From NCBI GenBank assembly GCA_016706225.1, contig JADJKB010000012.1:124001-188000 (forward strand): DNA of 64,000 nucleotides, in the 5' to 3' direction. Positions 16,228 to 24,755 of the stretch are shown here, piece by piece. A program made the position numbers and the translations under genes. Below the pieces are notes generated by a model that made no database searches, was not told the origin of the DNA, and saw nothing but the letters and a program-made list of their open reading frames with translations. This DNA is from Myxococcales bacterium (GTDB lineage: Bacteria > Myxococcota_A > Polyangia > Polyangiales > Polyangiaceae). Every line of letters starts with the position of its first letter. The first letter of the stretch is position 1.

Positions 16228-16378
16228 ATGTCCCCGATGTTGCGTCTCGGAGCGGGTCTCGTGCTGCTCGTCGCGAGCCTGGGCGTGCGGAGAAGACCTT
16301 CGCGCCGCCATCGAGCGTGAGCTGCAGCGCCTGAGCGCCGAGGAACCCGGGTTACCGCCCGGAAGGGCCGCGGGCTGA
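16228..16378 (+). pseudogene. Possible frameshifted remnant of a small exported protein
   Basis: ATG at 16228 starts a signal-peptide-like sequence (MLRLGAGLVLLVASLG from the second ATG). The frame then runs out, while another frame gives EDLRAAIERELQRLSAEEPG up to a stop at 16376. Joining them needs one frameshift. The rest of the 16032-16458 gap holds no gene I can support. Confidence 0.25.
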
Positions 16379-16458
16379 GCCTGTGCTGTCACCCGCGGGA
16401 CTGGATGCCCGCATGGTTGGGTCGACTACGAGCCTTGGTGCCGTGTTCGGCGAGCTCC

Positions 16459-17637
16459 CTACTTTGCCGCTGCCTTGGCCTGGGCCTCGGCCTTCTTGGC
16501 CAGGTCGTCGAGCGCCTGCTGCAGCTGAGCCCGAGTGTACGGCAGCTTGTCGATGGCGTCGTTCTCGGCTTTTCGCGCGCGCGCCAGCTTCGCCCGCGCG
16601 TCCTCGGCTTTGCTCACCCAGCCGGATTTTTCGCCGGTTCGCGCCGACATGCTGAGGGTGTGCTCCATCATCGACAGCGCCTTGTCGAGCAAGATGCTGT
16701 AGCGCAGGCGCATCGCCCCCTCGAACAGCTGCTGTTTCTTCTCGTTGTCGGCCTTGGGTTGCCGCACATCCATCAGATCTTCGTGCAGCTTGGCGTACAG
16801 CTCGCCCACCCGGAAACCGGACATCGCCGACCAGTGCGCGTCCTTCGCCCGCATCGTGTCCGAGTACGCCGACTGCGCGTCGAGCAAGAGCTGGCAGCGC
16901 TGCTCCAGCACCGCGCCGAAGTTCGACGGCAGCGGGTTGAACAAGATCTTCTCGGCTCGCGCGCGCCGCACCTCGCCGAGCGCGAAGTAGAGCTGCGCCA
17001 CGTCCCGCGAGAGGGTGCCCGCGGCGTCCAGGCGGTGCTCTTCGACAATCGTGCGCGCCTTCTCGATGTTGTAGGTCGCGGCTTCGAGGTCGCCGGCTGC
17101 CACGAGCGCGAGCCCCTTGCCCCCGAACGCGACGATGCTCTCGATGTGATCGAGATCCGCGTAGCGGGTCAGCATCGCCGCCGAGGCCTCGCCACAGCGC
17201 TGCCAGCGCTCCAGAAAACACAACAGTCGGATGGCTCGTAACAACGACTCGCGAGAAAGTGCGTGTTTCGGAAAACGCGTCGTCACCTGCTCGAAGCGCT
17301 GAACGCTGGTCGTGCGATCGCCGGCCTGCTCGTGAGCCAGGCCGCCTTGATACAAAGCCTCGGCGGCCCGAGGACCGTCGGGGTCCAGGCGGTAGACCCG
17401 ATCGAAGCCGTCGGCAGCGGCCTTCGCCTTGCCCAGACGCTGCGCCTCGACGGCCTTGGCGAACAGCTCGTCGATGTCCCCCTCGCTGCCGGGGGTAATC
17501 ACGGTGCGGGCCAGCGTCACCCGCTCGGGGTCGGAGGAAGCCTGGCGTTCCGCAGACTTCGGAGTTGCTCCACCGGGTCGGGTCGCGGGGGCGCAGCCGA
17601 TGACCGTCGCGAGTACCCCGTACACTGCAAGACGCAT
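16459..17637 (-). CDS. TPR-repeat lipoprotein of unknown function
   Basis: Envelope lipoprotein of 392 residues. The start at 17637 is chosen because MRLAVYGVLATVIGCAP is a clean lipoprotein signal (lipobox VIGC); the longer frame adds 24 unlikely residues. Residues 70-190 look like tetratricopeptide repeats (AAEALYQGGLAHEQAGD, LALVAAGDLEAATYNIEKAR). The C-terminal 100 residues are Ala/Lys/Glu-rich and probably coiled coil. TPR lipoproteins usually scaffold other envelope proteins. Partner unknown. It stands alone and is divergent from the DUF465 gene. Confidence 0.7.
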   Translation of the reverse strand: MRLAVYGVLATVIGCAPATRPGGATPKSAERQASSDPERVTLARTVITPGSEGDIDELFAKAVEAQRLGKAKAAADGFDRVYRLDPDGPRAAEALYQGGLAHEQAGDRTTSVQRFEQVTTRFPKHALSRESLLRAIRLLCFLERWQRCGEASAAMLTRYADLDHIESIVAFGGKGLALVAAGDLEAATYNIEKARTIVEEHRLDAAGTLSRDVAQLYFALGEVRRARAEKILFNPLPSNFGAVLEQRCQLLLDAQSAYSDTMRAKDAHWSAMSGFRVGELYAKLHEDLMDVRQPKADNEKKQQLFEGAMRLRYSILLDKALSMMEHTLSMSARTGEKSGWVSKAEDARAKLARARKAENDAIDKLPYTRAQLQQALDDLAKKAEAQAKAAAK

Positions 17638-17695
17638 ACTCGGTCTAGTGTAGCGCGAGCGCCGGAGGTTCCCCGGAAGATGCCGGAAATATCGG

Positions 17696-17723
17696 TTGAC
17701 CCCTCGCACCGTGCCTTTACCTT
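17696..17723 (+). promoter_or_regulatory. Possible sigma-70-type promoter of the DUF465 gene
   Basis: TTGACC (17696-17701) is five of six to the -35 consensus and is followed after 16 bases by TACCTT (17718-17723), only three of six to -10. It lies about 100 bases before the start at 17824 in a divergent intergenic region. Weak evidence. Confidence 0.3.
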
Positions 17724-17823
17724 GGATCCGTGGTCGAGATCGCGGCAGTGCGAAGCTCGCGTGGTGGGGGCATAGAAATCGCTGTCGTGTGTTGCATCGA
17801 TCGTAACCAGGAGGTCAGAGCAT

Positions 17824-18012
17824 ATGGGTGAGTCGATGGCAGTGGACCGCCTCTTCAGTTTGGAGAAGGAACATCACGAGTTGAAGGACATGGTCCGCAG
17901 GCTCGAACGTCGCGCTTACTTGACGCCCACCGAGCAGCACCACATCGCAGAGCTGAAGAAACAAAAGCTCGCCGCGAAGGATCAGATCGCCGCGCTCAAA
18001 CGCGACGTCTAG
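17824..18012 (+). CDS. Small DUF465/YdcH-like coiled-coil protein
   Basis: Cytoplasmic protein of 62 residues with a strong RBS (AGGAGG at 17809-17814, nine bases before ATG). The sequence is almost wholly helical and charged: LEKEHHELKDMVRRLERRAYLTPTEQ, then LKKQKLAAKDQIAALKRD. This fits the DUF465 pattern (x-H-x2-L-x3-V ... T..E...I..LKK.KL..KD.I). The family's function is not established. It is a single-gene unit closed by an intrinsic terminator, which suggests high expression. Confidence 0.8.
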   Translation: MGESMAVDRLFSLEKEHHELKDMVRRLERRAYLTPTEQHHIAELKKQKLAAKDQIAALKRDV

Positions 18013-18034
18013 CCGGGCATCATCTCATCGCTTT

Positions 18035-18077
18035 CGAAGGAGCACCGCCGCGAGGCCCGCGCTCCTTCGCTTTTTTT
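18035..18077 (+). terminator. Rho-independent terminator after the DUF465 gene
   Basis: CGAAGGAGC (18035-18043) pairs perfectly with GCTCCTTCG (18061-18069) over a 17-base GC-rich loop and is followed by C and seven T (18071-18077). This is the only classic intrinsic terminator seen in the window. Confidence 0.88.
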
Positions 18078-18083
18078 GTGGCG

Positions 18084-18596
18084 TCAGAGCGGGACGCACT
18101 CGCCGGCCTGGCAGCTCAGGCCTTCGGAACAATCCTTGTTCGTATTGCACTTGCCGGGCGCAGGCGCTGGGGGCGGGGGCTCACCCGGGCCCTTCGTCGT
18201 TTCGGTCGCCGTCGAGCGGCTCTTGTCGAAGCGCTCACCGCCGCCGTAGACCTCTTGGTTCAGGTCGTTCAGCGCCTCGTCGAGCCTTTGTTTCCATTGT
18301 GCGCCGAGGCCACCTGGATGCTCTTGCTCGATGGCTTTGGCGACAGCGAGCCAGTGCCGCGCATCGGCCCGGAAGCCGAGCCGGTAGTCGGCCATGCCGC
18401 GCAGGTACGCGTAGCGTGCCTGGTCGGATAGCTCGAGGGAGTCCATGTCGGACTCGAGCACCCGGAAGATCGCCAGCGAGCGCTCGTACTCGTTCTCTTC
18501 GTAGAACCGCTGCCCCCGGTTCAGGTCCTCGCGATAGGTGGCGCAGCCGATCACGGACAGTGCGAGCGCCGACACAGCGAGCCAAGTGCGAATCAC
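18084..18596 (-). CDS. Small TPR-type lipoprotein with Cys-rich tail
   Basis: Lipoprotein of 170 residues (lipobox VIGC). Residues 22-115 are helical and TPR-like: RGQRFYEENEYERSLAIF, then YLRGMADYRLG and ARHWLAVA. A Pro-rich spacer leads to a C-terminal disulfide-rich tail, CNTNKDCSEGLSCQAGECVPL without other Cys, like the small knots at the ends of myxobacterial surface proteins. The helical part is clearly related to the lipoprotein at 41573-42055 in this window. Function unknown. Confidence 0.7.
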   Translation of the reverse strand: MIRTWLAVSALALSVIGCATYREDLNRGQRFYEENEYERSLAIFRVLESDMDSLELSDQARYAYLRGMADYRLGFRADARHWLAVAKAIEQEHPGGLGAQWKQRLDEALNDLNQEVYGGGERFDKSRSTATETTKGPGEPPPPAPAPGKCNTNKDCSEGLSCQAGECVPL

Positions 18597-18762
18597 GCTG
18601 GCGAGCCTAGAGCAGTTTTTCGCCGGTGGTCACAGAAAATGCGTCGTGGCTGGGGTCCGCTGCGGGGACCCGAGGGGCGGACCGGGTTCGGGGCCAGGCG
18701 TCGAATCAGGCCGCCGAACCCCGGCCAGGGTCTTGGGAGCCCTCGGCTGGTGACGGGGAAAT

Positions 18763-19392
18763 TCAGGCGGTCGGCGCGGCCGCGGGCAGCCGCCGCCAGC
18801 GCATTCGGACCACCGGGAGGCCGTCCTCGATCGCTCGGTGCTCCCTGGGGCTGCGCGCCGCATAGGGATTGTCCTCCACGCGGGGGCCATCACCCCACGG
18901 CTCGAAGCTCGGCTCGAGGGCGACCAGATCTTGGTAGGCCTGAGCGCGTTCGAGCACGTCCGTCTGCACAAAAAGCTCGCCGCCAGGGATCAGCAGTCGC
19001 GCAATCTCGCGACCCATCTCCAGGTTCAGCACGAGGCGTTTCAGGTGGCGTTTTTTCCACCAGGGATCGGGGAAGTGCAGGTAGACGATGCTCGCGCACG
19101 CGTCGGGAAACCGGCCCAGCGCCCAGCGAGCGTCTTCGGCAAAGACGCGCGCGCGCGGCGCGTATCCCAGCTTCGCCAGGCGGCGGTCGACGATGGTCGC
19201 CCATTTGCGGCGGATCTCCAGCCCGAGCATGCGCGCCTCGGGCACGGCGGCCAGGCGCTCCAGCAAGAACCCGCCGCGCCCCGGACCGATCTCTATTTCG
19301 ATAGGGTTCGGCCCAGCCCCGACCAAGAGTCGCGGGTCGACGCGCTCGCCCTCCGGCAGACGCGGTGCATCGGCGTAGGGGTCGATCCGCAT
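18763..19392 (-). CDS. trmB: tRNA (guanine-N7-)-methyltransferase
   Basis: Methylates guanine 46 of tRNA using S-adenosylmethionine, in the cytoplasm. Length 209 fits. SAM-binding motif EIGPGRGGFL near residue 34, GLEIRRKWA after it, and the family signature YLHFPDPWWKKRHLKRL in the middle (PDPWxKxRHxKRR in TrmB). ATG at 19392 is used; it gives only about 30 residues before the SAM motif, a little short for the family. Single gene, divergent by 36 bases from the next membrane protein. Confidence 0.93.
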   Translation of the reverse strand: MRIDPYADAPRLPEGERVDPRLLVGAGPNPIEIEIGPGRGGFLLERLAAVPEARMLGLEIRRKWATIVDRRLAKLGYAPRARVFAEDARWALGRFPDACASIVYLHFPDPWWKKRHLKRLVLNLEMGREIARLLIPGGELFVQTDVLERAQAYQDLVALEPSFEPWGDGPRVEDNPYAARSPREHRAIEDGLPVVRMRWRRLPAAAPTA

Positions 19393-19428
19393 GGCCGCCG
19401 GATATCATGATCGAAGGCCCTTCCGACA

Positions 19429-21459
19429 ATGCCATCTTCGCCTCTCACGCCGATCGCCCGCCGAGCGCTGCCGTGGCTGCCGTGGGCGGTGATTGCGCTG
19501 GGGCTCGGCGTGGTGGCATCACGAGCGATCTTGGCGGCCACCGGCGGCGAGCCAGGCGTGCCTCTCGACGACACGTACATTCATTTTCAGTACGCGCGCA
19601 GCTTCGCCGCCGGTCATCCGCTCGTGTACACGCCGGGGTCGTCGCCTACACCCGGCGCGACCAGTTTGCTGTGGCCTCTGGTGCTCAGCCCGTTCGTACG
19701 CCTCGGGTTCGATGGGGTGAACCTGATCTGGATCGCCTGGCTGCTCGGTTGGGTGAGCCTCTCGCTGCTCGCTCTCGAGACCTTTCGACTTGCGAACGGG
19801 CTGACGAGCCGCCCCATCGCTGCGGCGGCGGGGGCGATGGTGCCCGCCTTTGGTGGGCTGGTCTGGAGCGCGGGGAGCGGCATGGAGATCGTGCCGTTCG
19901 CGTGGCTGTTGGTGCTAGCCGCGCGCATGTCGGCGGAGTGGGTGGAGGCGGACCCAGCCCACACCGCGCGCAGACCCGGATGGCTCATCCTGGTGGCATG
20001 CCTGGCGCTGCTGATGCGCCCCGAAGGAGTGCTCGCTTCGATCATCGCGGCGGTTGCCTTCGGCGTTGGTAACAAGGGCCGCGCTCGGCTCTGGGGCCTC
20101 GCGCCGCTCTTGGGATTGCTGCTCGTGCCCGCATGCAACCGCTTGCTCACGGGGCAGTCGACCAGCACCACCGCCCTCGCCAAGTGGCTGCCGCTGAACC
20201 CGTATCATCAGGACTCGCGCCTGGGTTCGGCGATCTTCGCCAACATCGAGCTGCTGTTCGGCACACTCTTCGACGGGCGCATCTGGAGTGCGCTCTTTCT
20301 GCCGACCGGTGGGCGCTGGGTCGCATGGCTCGCGTTGCCGGCGTTGCTGTGGCTGTCGCTGCGCAAGAAGCGCATCACGCGTGGCAGCTTCGTGCTCTTG
20401 CTCGCCCTGGGCATGCTGATCCCCGCCAGCTTCGACTGCATGTTGTGCAACCGACTGCGTTACCTGTGGCCGTTCGCGCCGGCGTGGTTCATCGCCCTGG
20501 GCGCGCTCGCCGAGAGCTTCGGAACGGCAACCTTGCGCTTTGGCGAGGGCATGAAGCACGCAGGGCTCGCGCTCGCGGCGGGGTTCGTCGGGGCGTTCGC
20601 CGCACAGCTCTCGCCGTCCATCGATGATCTGGCGGCGAGCTCAAACGCGATCCGTGAGCAGCAGACGAGCCTCGGCCGCTGGGCAAAGGACAACCTCCCG
20701 GCGGACGCATTGATCGGCGTGAATGACACCGGGGCCATCGCCTATTTCTCGGGGCGGCGCACCTTCGACGTGGTCGGCCTGACCACCCGCAGCGAGCCGC
20801 GCTACTGGGCAGCCGGTGCCGGCTCGCGCTTCGAGCACTACGAACACATGCCGCGCGCCGAGCTGCCCACACACTTCATCGTCTATCCGGAGTGGATGGC
20901 CGTGCCCCCGTTGATGGGGCAAGAGCTGACGAGCCGAAGCGTCCGCGCGAGCATCCTCGGCGGCACCACCATGATCGCGTACGTCGCCGACTACGAGACC
21001 CTGGGCTCGGCCGACGCTCCGCGGGGTGAGCAGCTGGCCTCAGCTCGTGATCGTCTCGACGTCGCGGATCTCGAGAGTGAGTCGGGCCACGGCTACTCGC
21101 TCTTCTGGGCCACACAGCCCGAGAACCGAGTGCACGAGATGTTCGACCAGGACGGGCACCGTGCCGACGGCGGTCGCTCGGGGCGAACCCTCGAGCGCTT
21201 CACGCTCGACGTGGCGCCGGCAGGGCGGCTCGTCGCGAGGCTCAGCAGCGACAAACCGCTCGCACTGCCGGTGCAGATTGGTGGGCGGCAAGTCGGCAAG
21301 CTCGAGCTTCGCGGCGATGGAGACTGGGAAGAGCTAGCGCTGACTTTGCCGGCAGATTTGGCGGCGGGGCCGAGCCGGGTGGAGGTCGCTGCGCCGAGCG
21401 GCGAGAGCTTCACGAGCCTGCACTACTGGTCGTTCGTGGGCGGTCCGCCTCACCCGTAG
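19429..21459 (+). CDS. Multi-pass GT-C-type glycosyltransferase-like membrane protein
   Basis: Integral membrane protein of 676 residues with about 11 hydrophobic segments in the first 400 and a soluble C-terminal domain. The first loop holds PLDDTYIHFQYARSFAAGHP, the acidic DDxY signature of a GT-C branch that uses polyprenyl-phosphate sugars. LLMRPEGVLA and GVNDTGAIAYF...DVVGL are further conserved elements of that branch. It is expected to transfer a sugar on the periplasmic side. Acceptor unknown. The C-terminal 150 residues look beta-rich and are not recognised. It is directly upstream of the metal transporter but 53 bases away with no clear link. Confidence 0.7.
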   Translation: MPSSPLTPIARRALPWLPWAVIALGLGVVASRAILAATGGEPGVPLDDTYIHFQYARSFAAGHPLVYTPGSSPTPGATSLLWPLVLSPFVRLGFDGVNLIWIAWLLGWVSLSLLALETFRLANGLTSRPIAAAAGAMVPAFGGLVWSAGSGMEIVPFAWLLVLAARMSAEWVEADPAHTARRPGWLILVACLALLMRPEGVLASIIAAVAFGVGNKGRARLWGLAPLLGLLLVPACNRLLTGQSTSTTALAKWLPLNPYHQDSRLGSAIFANIELLFGTLFDGRIWSALFLPTGGRWVAWLALPALLWLSLRKKRITRGSFVLLLALGMLIPASFDCMLCNRLRYLWPFAPAWFIALGALAESFGTATLRFGEGMKHAGLALAAGFVGAFAAQLSPSIDDLAASSNAIREQQTSLGRWAKDNLPADALIGVNDTGAIAYFSGRRTFDVVGLTTRSEPRYWAAGAGSRFEHYEHMPRAELPTHFIVYPEWMAVPPLMGQELTSRSVRASILGGTTMIAYVADYETLGSADAPRGEQLASARDRLDVADLESESGHGYSLFWATQPENRVHEMFDQDGHRADGGRSGRTLERFTLDVAPAGRLVARLSSDKPLALPVQIGGRQVGKLELRGDGDWEELALTLPADLAAGPSRVEVAAPSGESFTSLHYWSFVGGPPHP

Positions 21460-21512
21460 CACGACTCGAAAAAATAGTGGCACGCGGCCGGGGCTGGCTC
21501 TACGTTTCGAAC

Positions 21513-22307
21513 GTGCACCTCGCGGACGGCATCTTGACCAGCCCGGCGTGGCTCCTCGGTGTGAACGCCGCCGGGGCCGGCAGCGCGGCGCTGCTCTCGC
21601 GTGGGCTGCGCGAGGGACAAACGCTTGGCGTGGCGTTCACCGGCACGCTGGCGGCTTTTGTCCTAGCGGCCCAGGCGCTGAACGTGCCGCTCGCGCCCGG
21701 CGCGAGCGCGCACGTGATTGGCGCGGGCCTGCTCACCTTGATGCTCGGGCCGGCGCGTGCCGTCCTGGCGTTGGTCGCCGTGCTGATCGTCCAGGCTCTT
21801 CTCTTTGCGGACGGCGGCATCACGACGCTCGGCATCAACGTGCTCGACATTGCCGTCATCCCGGTGGTCACGGTTCACGTGACGCGTCGTTTGCTCGGCC
21901 CGAAGCGTCTGGCCATGGCCGCCGTGATCGGCACGCTGTTCGGGAACGGGCTGTCAGCCCTCTGCCTCGCTGTCACGCTGATTGGTGGCGCCGGCTTCCC
22001 GCCGGCGCTCGCGCTGGGCTGGCTGGTTGGCGTTCAGCTCGTCGCCGGCCTGGTCGAGGGCACGCTCACCGGCGTTGCGGTCCGCCACGTCGAGAAGAAG
22101 GCGCCGGCCCTGCTCCACACGCGGCATCCCGACACACGACACCTGCCGGCGCTACTCGACGAAGTGAGCCCGCACGCTCGCTCGCGGACGCTGCATGTCG
22201 CCTGGGCTGCCCTCGCGCTCGGCATCGCGAGCGCTCTCTTGCCCCTGGCGAGCAGCGCGCCGGATGCGCTGGAGCGCGTGGTCCAGAGCGCGCGTCCCGC
22301 GCCGTGA
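21513..22307 (+). CDS. cbiM: Cobalt/nickel ECF transporter S component (CbiM/NikM) with PDGLE-like tail
   Basis: Substrate-binding membrane subunit of a group I ECF transporter. I place the start at GTG 21513, not the longer frame from 21477, because the family begins M-H-x-x-D-G-I-L and the mature N-terminal Met/His bind the metal; GTG here gives MHLADGIL. Further family marks are SAHVIGAGLLTLMLGPARA and GGITTLGINVLDIAVIP. The C-terminus (ALLPLASSAPDALERV) resembles the PDGLE domain found as NikN or fused to NikM. Ni or Co cannot be told apart from sequence. The stop overlaps the next gene (GTGA). Confidence 0.85.
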   Translation: MHLADGILTSPAWLLGVNAAGAGSAALLSRGLREGQTLGVAFTGTLAAFVLAAQALNVPLAPGASAHVIGAGLLTLMLGPARAVLALVAVLIVQALLFADGGITTLGINVLDIAVIPVVTVHVTRRLLGPKRLAMAAVIGTLFGNGLSALCLAVTLIGGAGFPPALALGWLVGVQLVAGLVEGTLTGVAVRHVEKKAPALLHTRHPDTRHLPALLDEVSPHARSRTLHVAWAALALGIASALLPLASSAPDALERVVQSARPAP

Positions 22308-22948
22308 CCCTGCCGGCCACGCGGATCGCCTGTTTGATCCTGCTAGCGGCTGGCATCGCCACGGCGCGCATGAGCTCGCTCGAGAGCCGGCTTGCCTTGG
22401 GCTTGCTCTGCTTGGCGGTTCTGCTCGCGACTCGACCGCGCGCGCGCTTCTTGCTGAAGCGCCTCGTGCCTGCGCTGCTCGGTGTGGGTCTGCTGTTGCT
22501 CCCGCTCGGGTTGTCGGTGAACAGCGAGCGCGCAGTCGAGGTGATCTTGCGAGCGGCCGGCGCCGTGACCATCACGACGCTGGTCGCGAGCACCGTCGAG
22601 CTCCCGGAGCTAGGCAAAGCCCTGGGCATGCTCGGCGCGCCCGCCGAGCTCGCGAGCCTCGTCCACACACTGTTGTGGCAGGTGGGGAACGTCGGCGCTG
22701 AAGGCAAACGCCTGCTCTTGGCCCGCCAACTGCGCGGTGCGCGCGGTTTTGGTCCGGAGATGCTGGCGCAGCTGTTGGTGCGCACGGCGGCGCGCGCGGA
22801 GCGGGTCGACCTCGCGCATCGACTCCGCGGCCCGGGGGGCGGAGCGGACGAGAGTGGCCAACGTTTTGGCGTCCGCGATGCCGCGGCACTCGCCACGGTC
22901 TGCGCTTCGCTCGTCGCGCTGCACTGGCTCGGGCGGAGGCTCGGATGA
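22304..22948 (+). CDS. cbiQ: ECF transporter T component (CbiQ)
   Basis: Transmembrane coupling subunit of 214 residues, on the short side for CbiQ. GTG start overlaps the cbiM stop; in-frame upstream sequence is the wrong frame of cbiM. Four to five hydrophobic segments. The two coupling-helix motifs are recognisable: LARQLRGARGFG near residue 145 and RAERVDLAHRLRG near 170, corresponding to the paired A-x-x-RG motifs that contact the ATPase. The stop overlaps the cbiO start (ATGA at 22945). Confidence 0.85.
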   Translation: MTLPATRIACLILLAAGIATARMSSLESRLALGLLCLAVLLATRPRARFLLKRLVPALLGVGLLLLPLGLSVNSERAVEVILRAAGAVTITTLVASTVELPELGKALGMLGAPAELASLVHTLLWQVGNVGAEGKRLLLARQLRGARGFGPEMLAQLLVRTAARAERVDLAHRLRGPGGGADESGQRFGVRDAAALATVCASLVALHWLGRRLG

Positions 22949-23685
22949 GCGCAAAGGCCATCGAGCTGGAGGCGCTGCGGGTGTGGCGCGAGGATGGACT
23001 CGGGGGCTCTCCGGCCGAGGTCGTGCGCGGCATCAGTGTGTCGATCGCTCCCGGCGCACGCGTCGCGCTGGTGGGCGCCAATGGCGCGGGCAAGACCTCG
23101 TTGCTGTTGGCCCTGGTCGGGGCCGTGCGCTTCGCCGGGCGGATCCGCGTCGGCGAGCTGGTGCTGGAAAAACGCAACTTGAACGCAGTCCGCCAGGACG
23201 TGGGTTTTGTCTTCGCAGAGCCCGCCGACCAGTTGTTCTCGTCGACCGTGCTCGACGAGGTCAGCTTTGCCCCGCGCCAACGCGGCTTGTCGGACGCAGC
23301 CGAACGGGGACGACGCGCGCTCGAGCAAGTCGGACTCGTCGAGCTCACCGAGCGTGTGCCGACGTCGTTGAGCCTGGGCGAGCAACGGCGCCTCGCCGTG
23401 GCGAGTGTGATGTCGGCCGAGCCCGGGGTGCTCTTGCTCGACGAGCCGACCGCGAGCCTCGACGGGCGCGCCCGCCGGTTGGTGCTGGCGGCGATCCGGA
23501 GCGCCGTCGCGACGACCGTGTTCGCGACGCACGATCTGGACGCGGCGCTCGAGCTCGAGGCCGAGGTCCTGGTCATGGCGGACGGCCTCTTGCTCGGTCG
23601 TGGGCCCGCAGAGAGTGTGCTGAGCGACGCCGAGCTCTTGGACCGCGCCGGGCTCGATCCACCGGCAAGGTTTTCGCGATCGTGA
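22945..23685 (+). CDS. cbiO: ECF transporter ATPase (CbiO)
   Basis: Cytoplasmic ABC ATPase of 246 residues that powers Ni/Co uptake. Walker A GANGAGKTS near residue 47, Q-loop region FVFAEPADQLFSSTVLDEV (the ECF-type QNPDDQLF variant), signature LSLGEQRRLAVA, Walker B GVLLLDEPTASLD and H-loop VFATHDLDAA. All needed residues are present. It ends the cbiMQO operon. Only one ATPase gene is present, so a homodimer is expected. Confidence 0.92.
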   Translation: MSAKAIELEALRVWREDGLGGSPAEVVRGISVSIAPGARVALVGANGAGKTSLLLALVGAVRFAGRIRVGELVLEKRNLNAVRQDVGFVFAEPADQLFSSTVLDEVSFAPRQRGLSDAAERGRRALEQVGLVELTERVPTSLSLGEQRRLAVASVMSAEPGVLLLDEPTASLDGRARRLVLAAIRSAVATTVFATHDLDAALELEAEVLVMADGLLLGRGPAESVLSDAELLDRAGLDPPARFSRS

Positions 23686-23810
23686 ACGCCGTTCACCCGC
23701 TCGGAGCGCAACCTTCGCGTCGGTCGCCAGCGCGGTGAGCTGCCAAATCTCCCGAGCGAAGGTCCGCTGTCGCTCGCCCGCGCGGCCCTTGGTATACGGG
23801 CCGAAGGCAG

Positions 23811-24755
23811 ATGCGCAAACGACCCCTCGGCAAATCCGGGATGAGCGTGACGGAGCTCGCCCTCGGCACGTGGGGGTTGTCCGGTGACGGGTACGGTCCG
23901 GTCACGGAGAGCGAGCAGGACAAGGTCATCGATCGGGCGCGCGCACTCGGGATCAACCTGTTCGAGACCGCGGACAGCTACGCCAACGGCGCGATGGAAC
24001 GCCGCCTCGGCGCGCGACTCGCCGACGACGGCAGCGCTCGCATCGTCACGAAGCTGGGCACGGATCGCGACGCAGCCGTGCCGCGCAAGCGTTTTGACGT
24101 CCCTTATCTGCGAGAGGCCTTCGAGCGCTCCCAGGAGCGCCTCGCGCGCAGCGTGATCGACGTTGTGCTCCTGCACAACCCTTCGACAGTTGCGCTCAAC
24201 ACCGGCGGGGCCTGCGAGTTTCTGGCCGAGCTGGCCGCGAGCGGAAAGATCCGCGCGTGGGGCGTCAGCGCTGGCGGACCAGAGGTCGCCCGTGCGGCGA
24301 TCAGCAAAGGCGCTGGAGTCGTGTCCATCACCTACAACGTCTTTGCTTCTGCCGATCTCGGTGAGCTGATCGGCGACATCGAACGCGAGGACGTGGGTGT
24401 GATCGCTCACTCGGTCCTGGCGTACGGGCTCTTGTGTGGCCACTGGAGCGGGGACAAGGCCTTTGCCGAGGGTGACCACCGCGCGGAGCGCTGGACCAGC
24501 GACGAGCTCCGGCGGCGAGTGCGGCAGCTCGACGCCCTGCGGCCGGTGGTCGGCGGCCCGGTACTGACCATGCGCGGCGCCGCGCTGCGCTTCGCTCTCG
24601 CCAGTAGCAAGCTCAGCTCGGTCGTGCTCGGACCCAAGAACTCGCTGCAACTGGATCAGCTGGTGCGCGAAGCCGGCAAAGGGCCGCCTTACCTGGAAGA
24701 CTTCGCACTGGTGGCGCTGCGCAACCGCCTGCGTCAAGTTGGAGTGAACACGTGA
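23811..24755 (+). CDS. Aldo/keto reductase family oxidoreductase
   Basis: NADPH-dependent oxidoreductase candidate, 314 residues. N-terminal RPLGKSGMSVTELALGTWGL and the catalytic set Asp-Ser-Tyr (ETADSYANGAME), Lys (IVTKLG) and His (VLLHNP) are visible. The NADP-binding end is SSVVLGPKNSLQLDQLV, equivalent to xxVIxGxxxxxQLxEN. It is closest in style to the YajO/Tas branch. Its stop overlaps the CysQ-like gene (GTGA), giving a three-gene operon with it and the FAD oxidoreductase. Substrate unknown. Confidence 0.88.
   Translation: MRKRPLGKSGMSVTELALGTWGLSGDGYGPVTESEQDKVIDRARALGINLFETADSYANGAMERRLGARLADDGSARIVTKLGTDRDAAVPRKRFDVPYLREAFERSQERLARSVIDVVLLHNPSTVALNTGGACEFLAELAASGKIRAWGVSAGGPEVARAAISKGAGVVSITYNVFASADLGELIGDIEREDVGVIAHSVLAYGLLCGHWSGDKAFAEGDHRAERWTSDELRRRVRQLDALRPVVGGPVLTMRGAALRFALASSKLSSVVLGPKNSLQLDQLVREAGKGPPYLEDFALVALRNRLRQVGVNT

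Noticed and set aside
18044..18060. GC-rich loop within the terminator as possible regulatory RNA
   Set aside because: It is simply the loop of the intrinsic terminator; no additional structure was seen.
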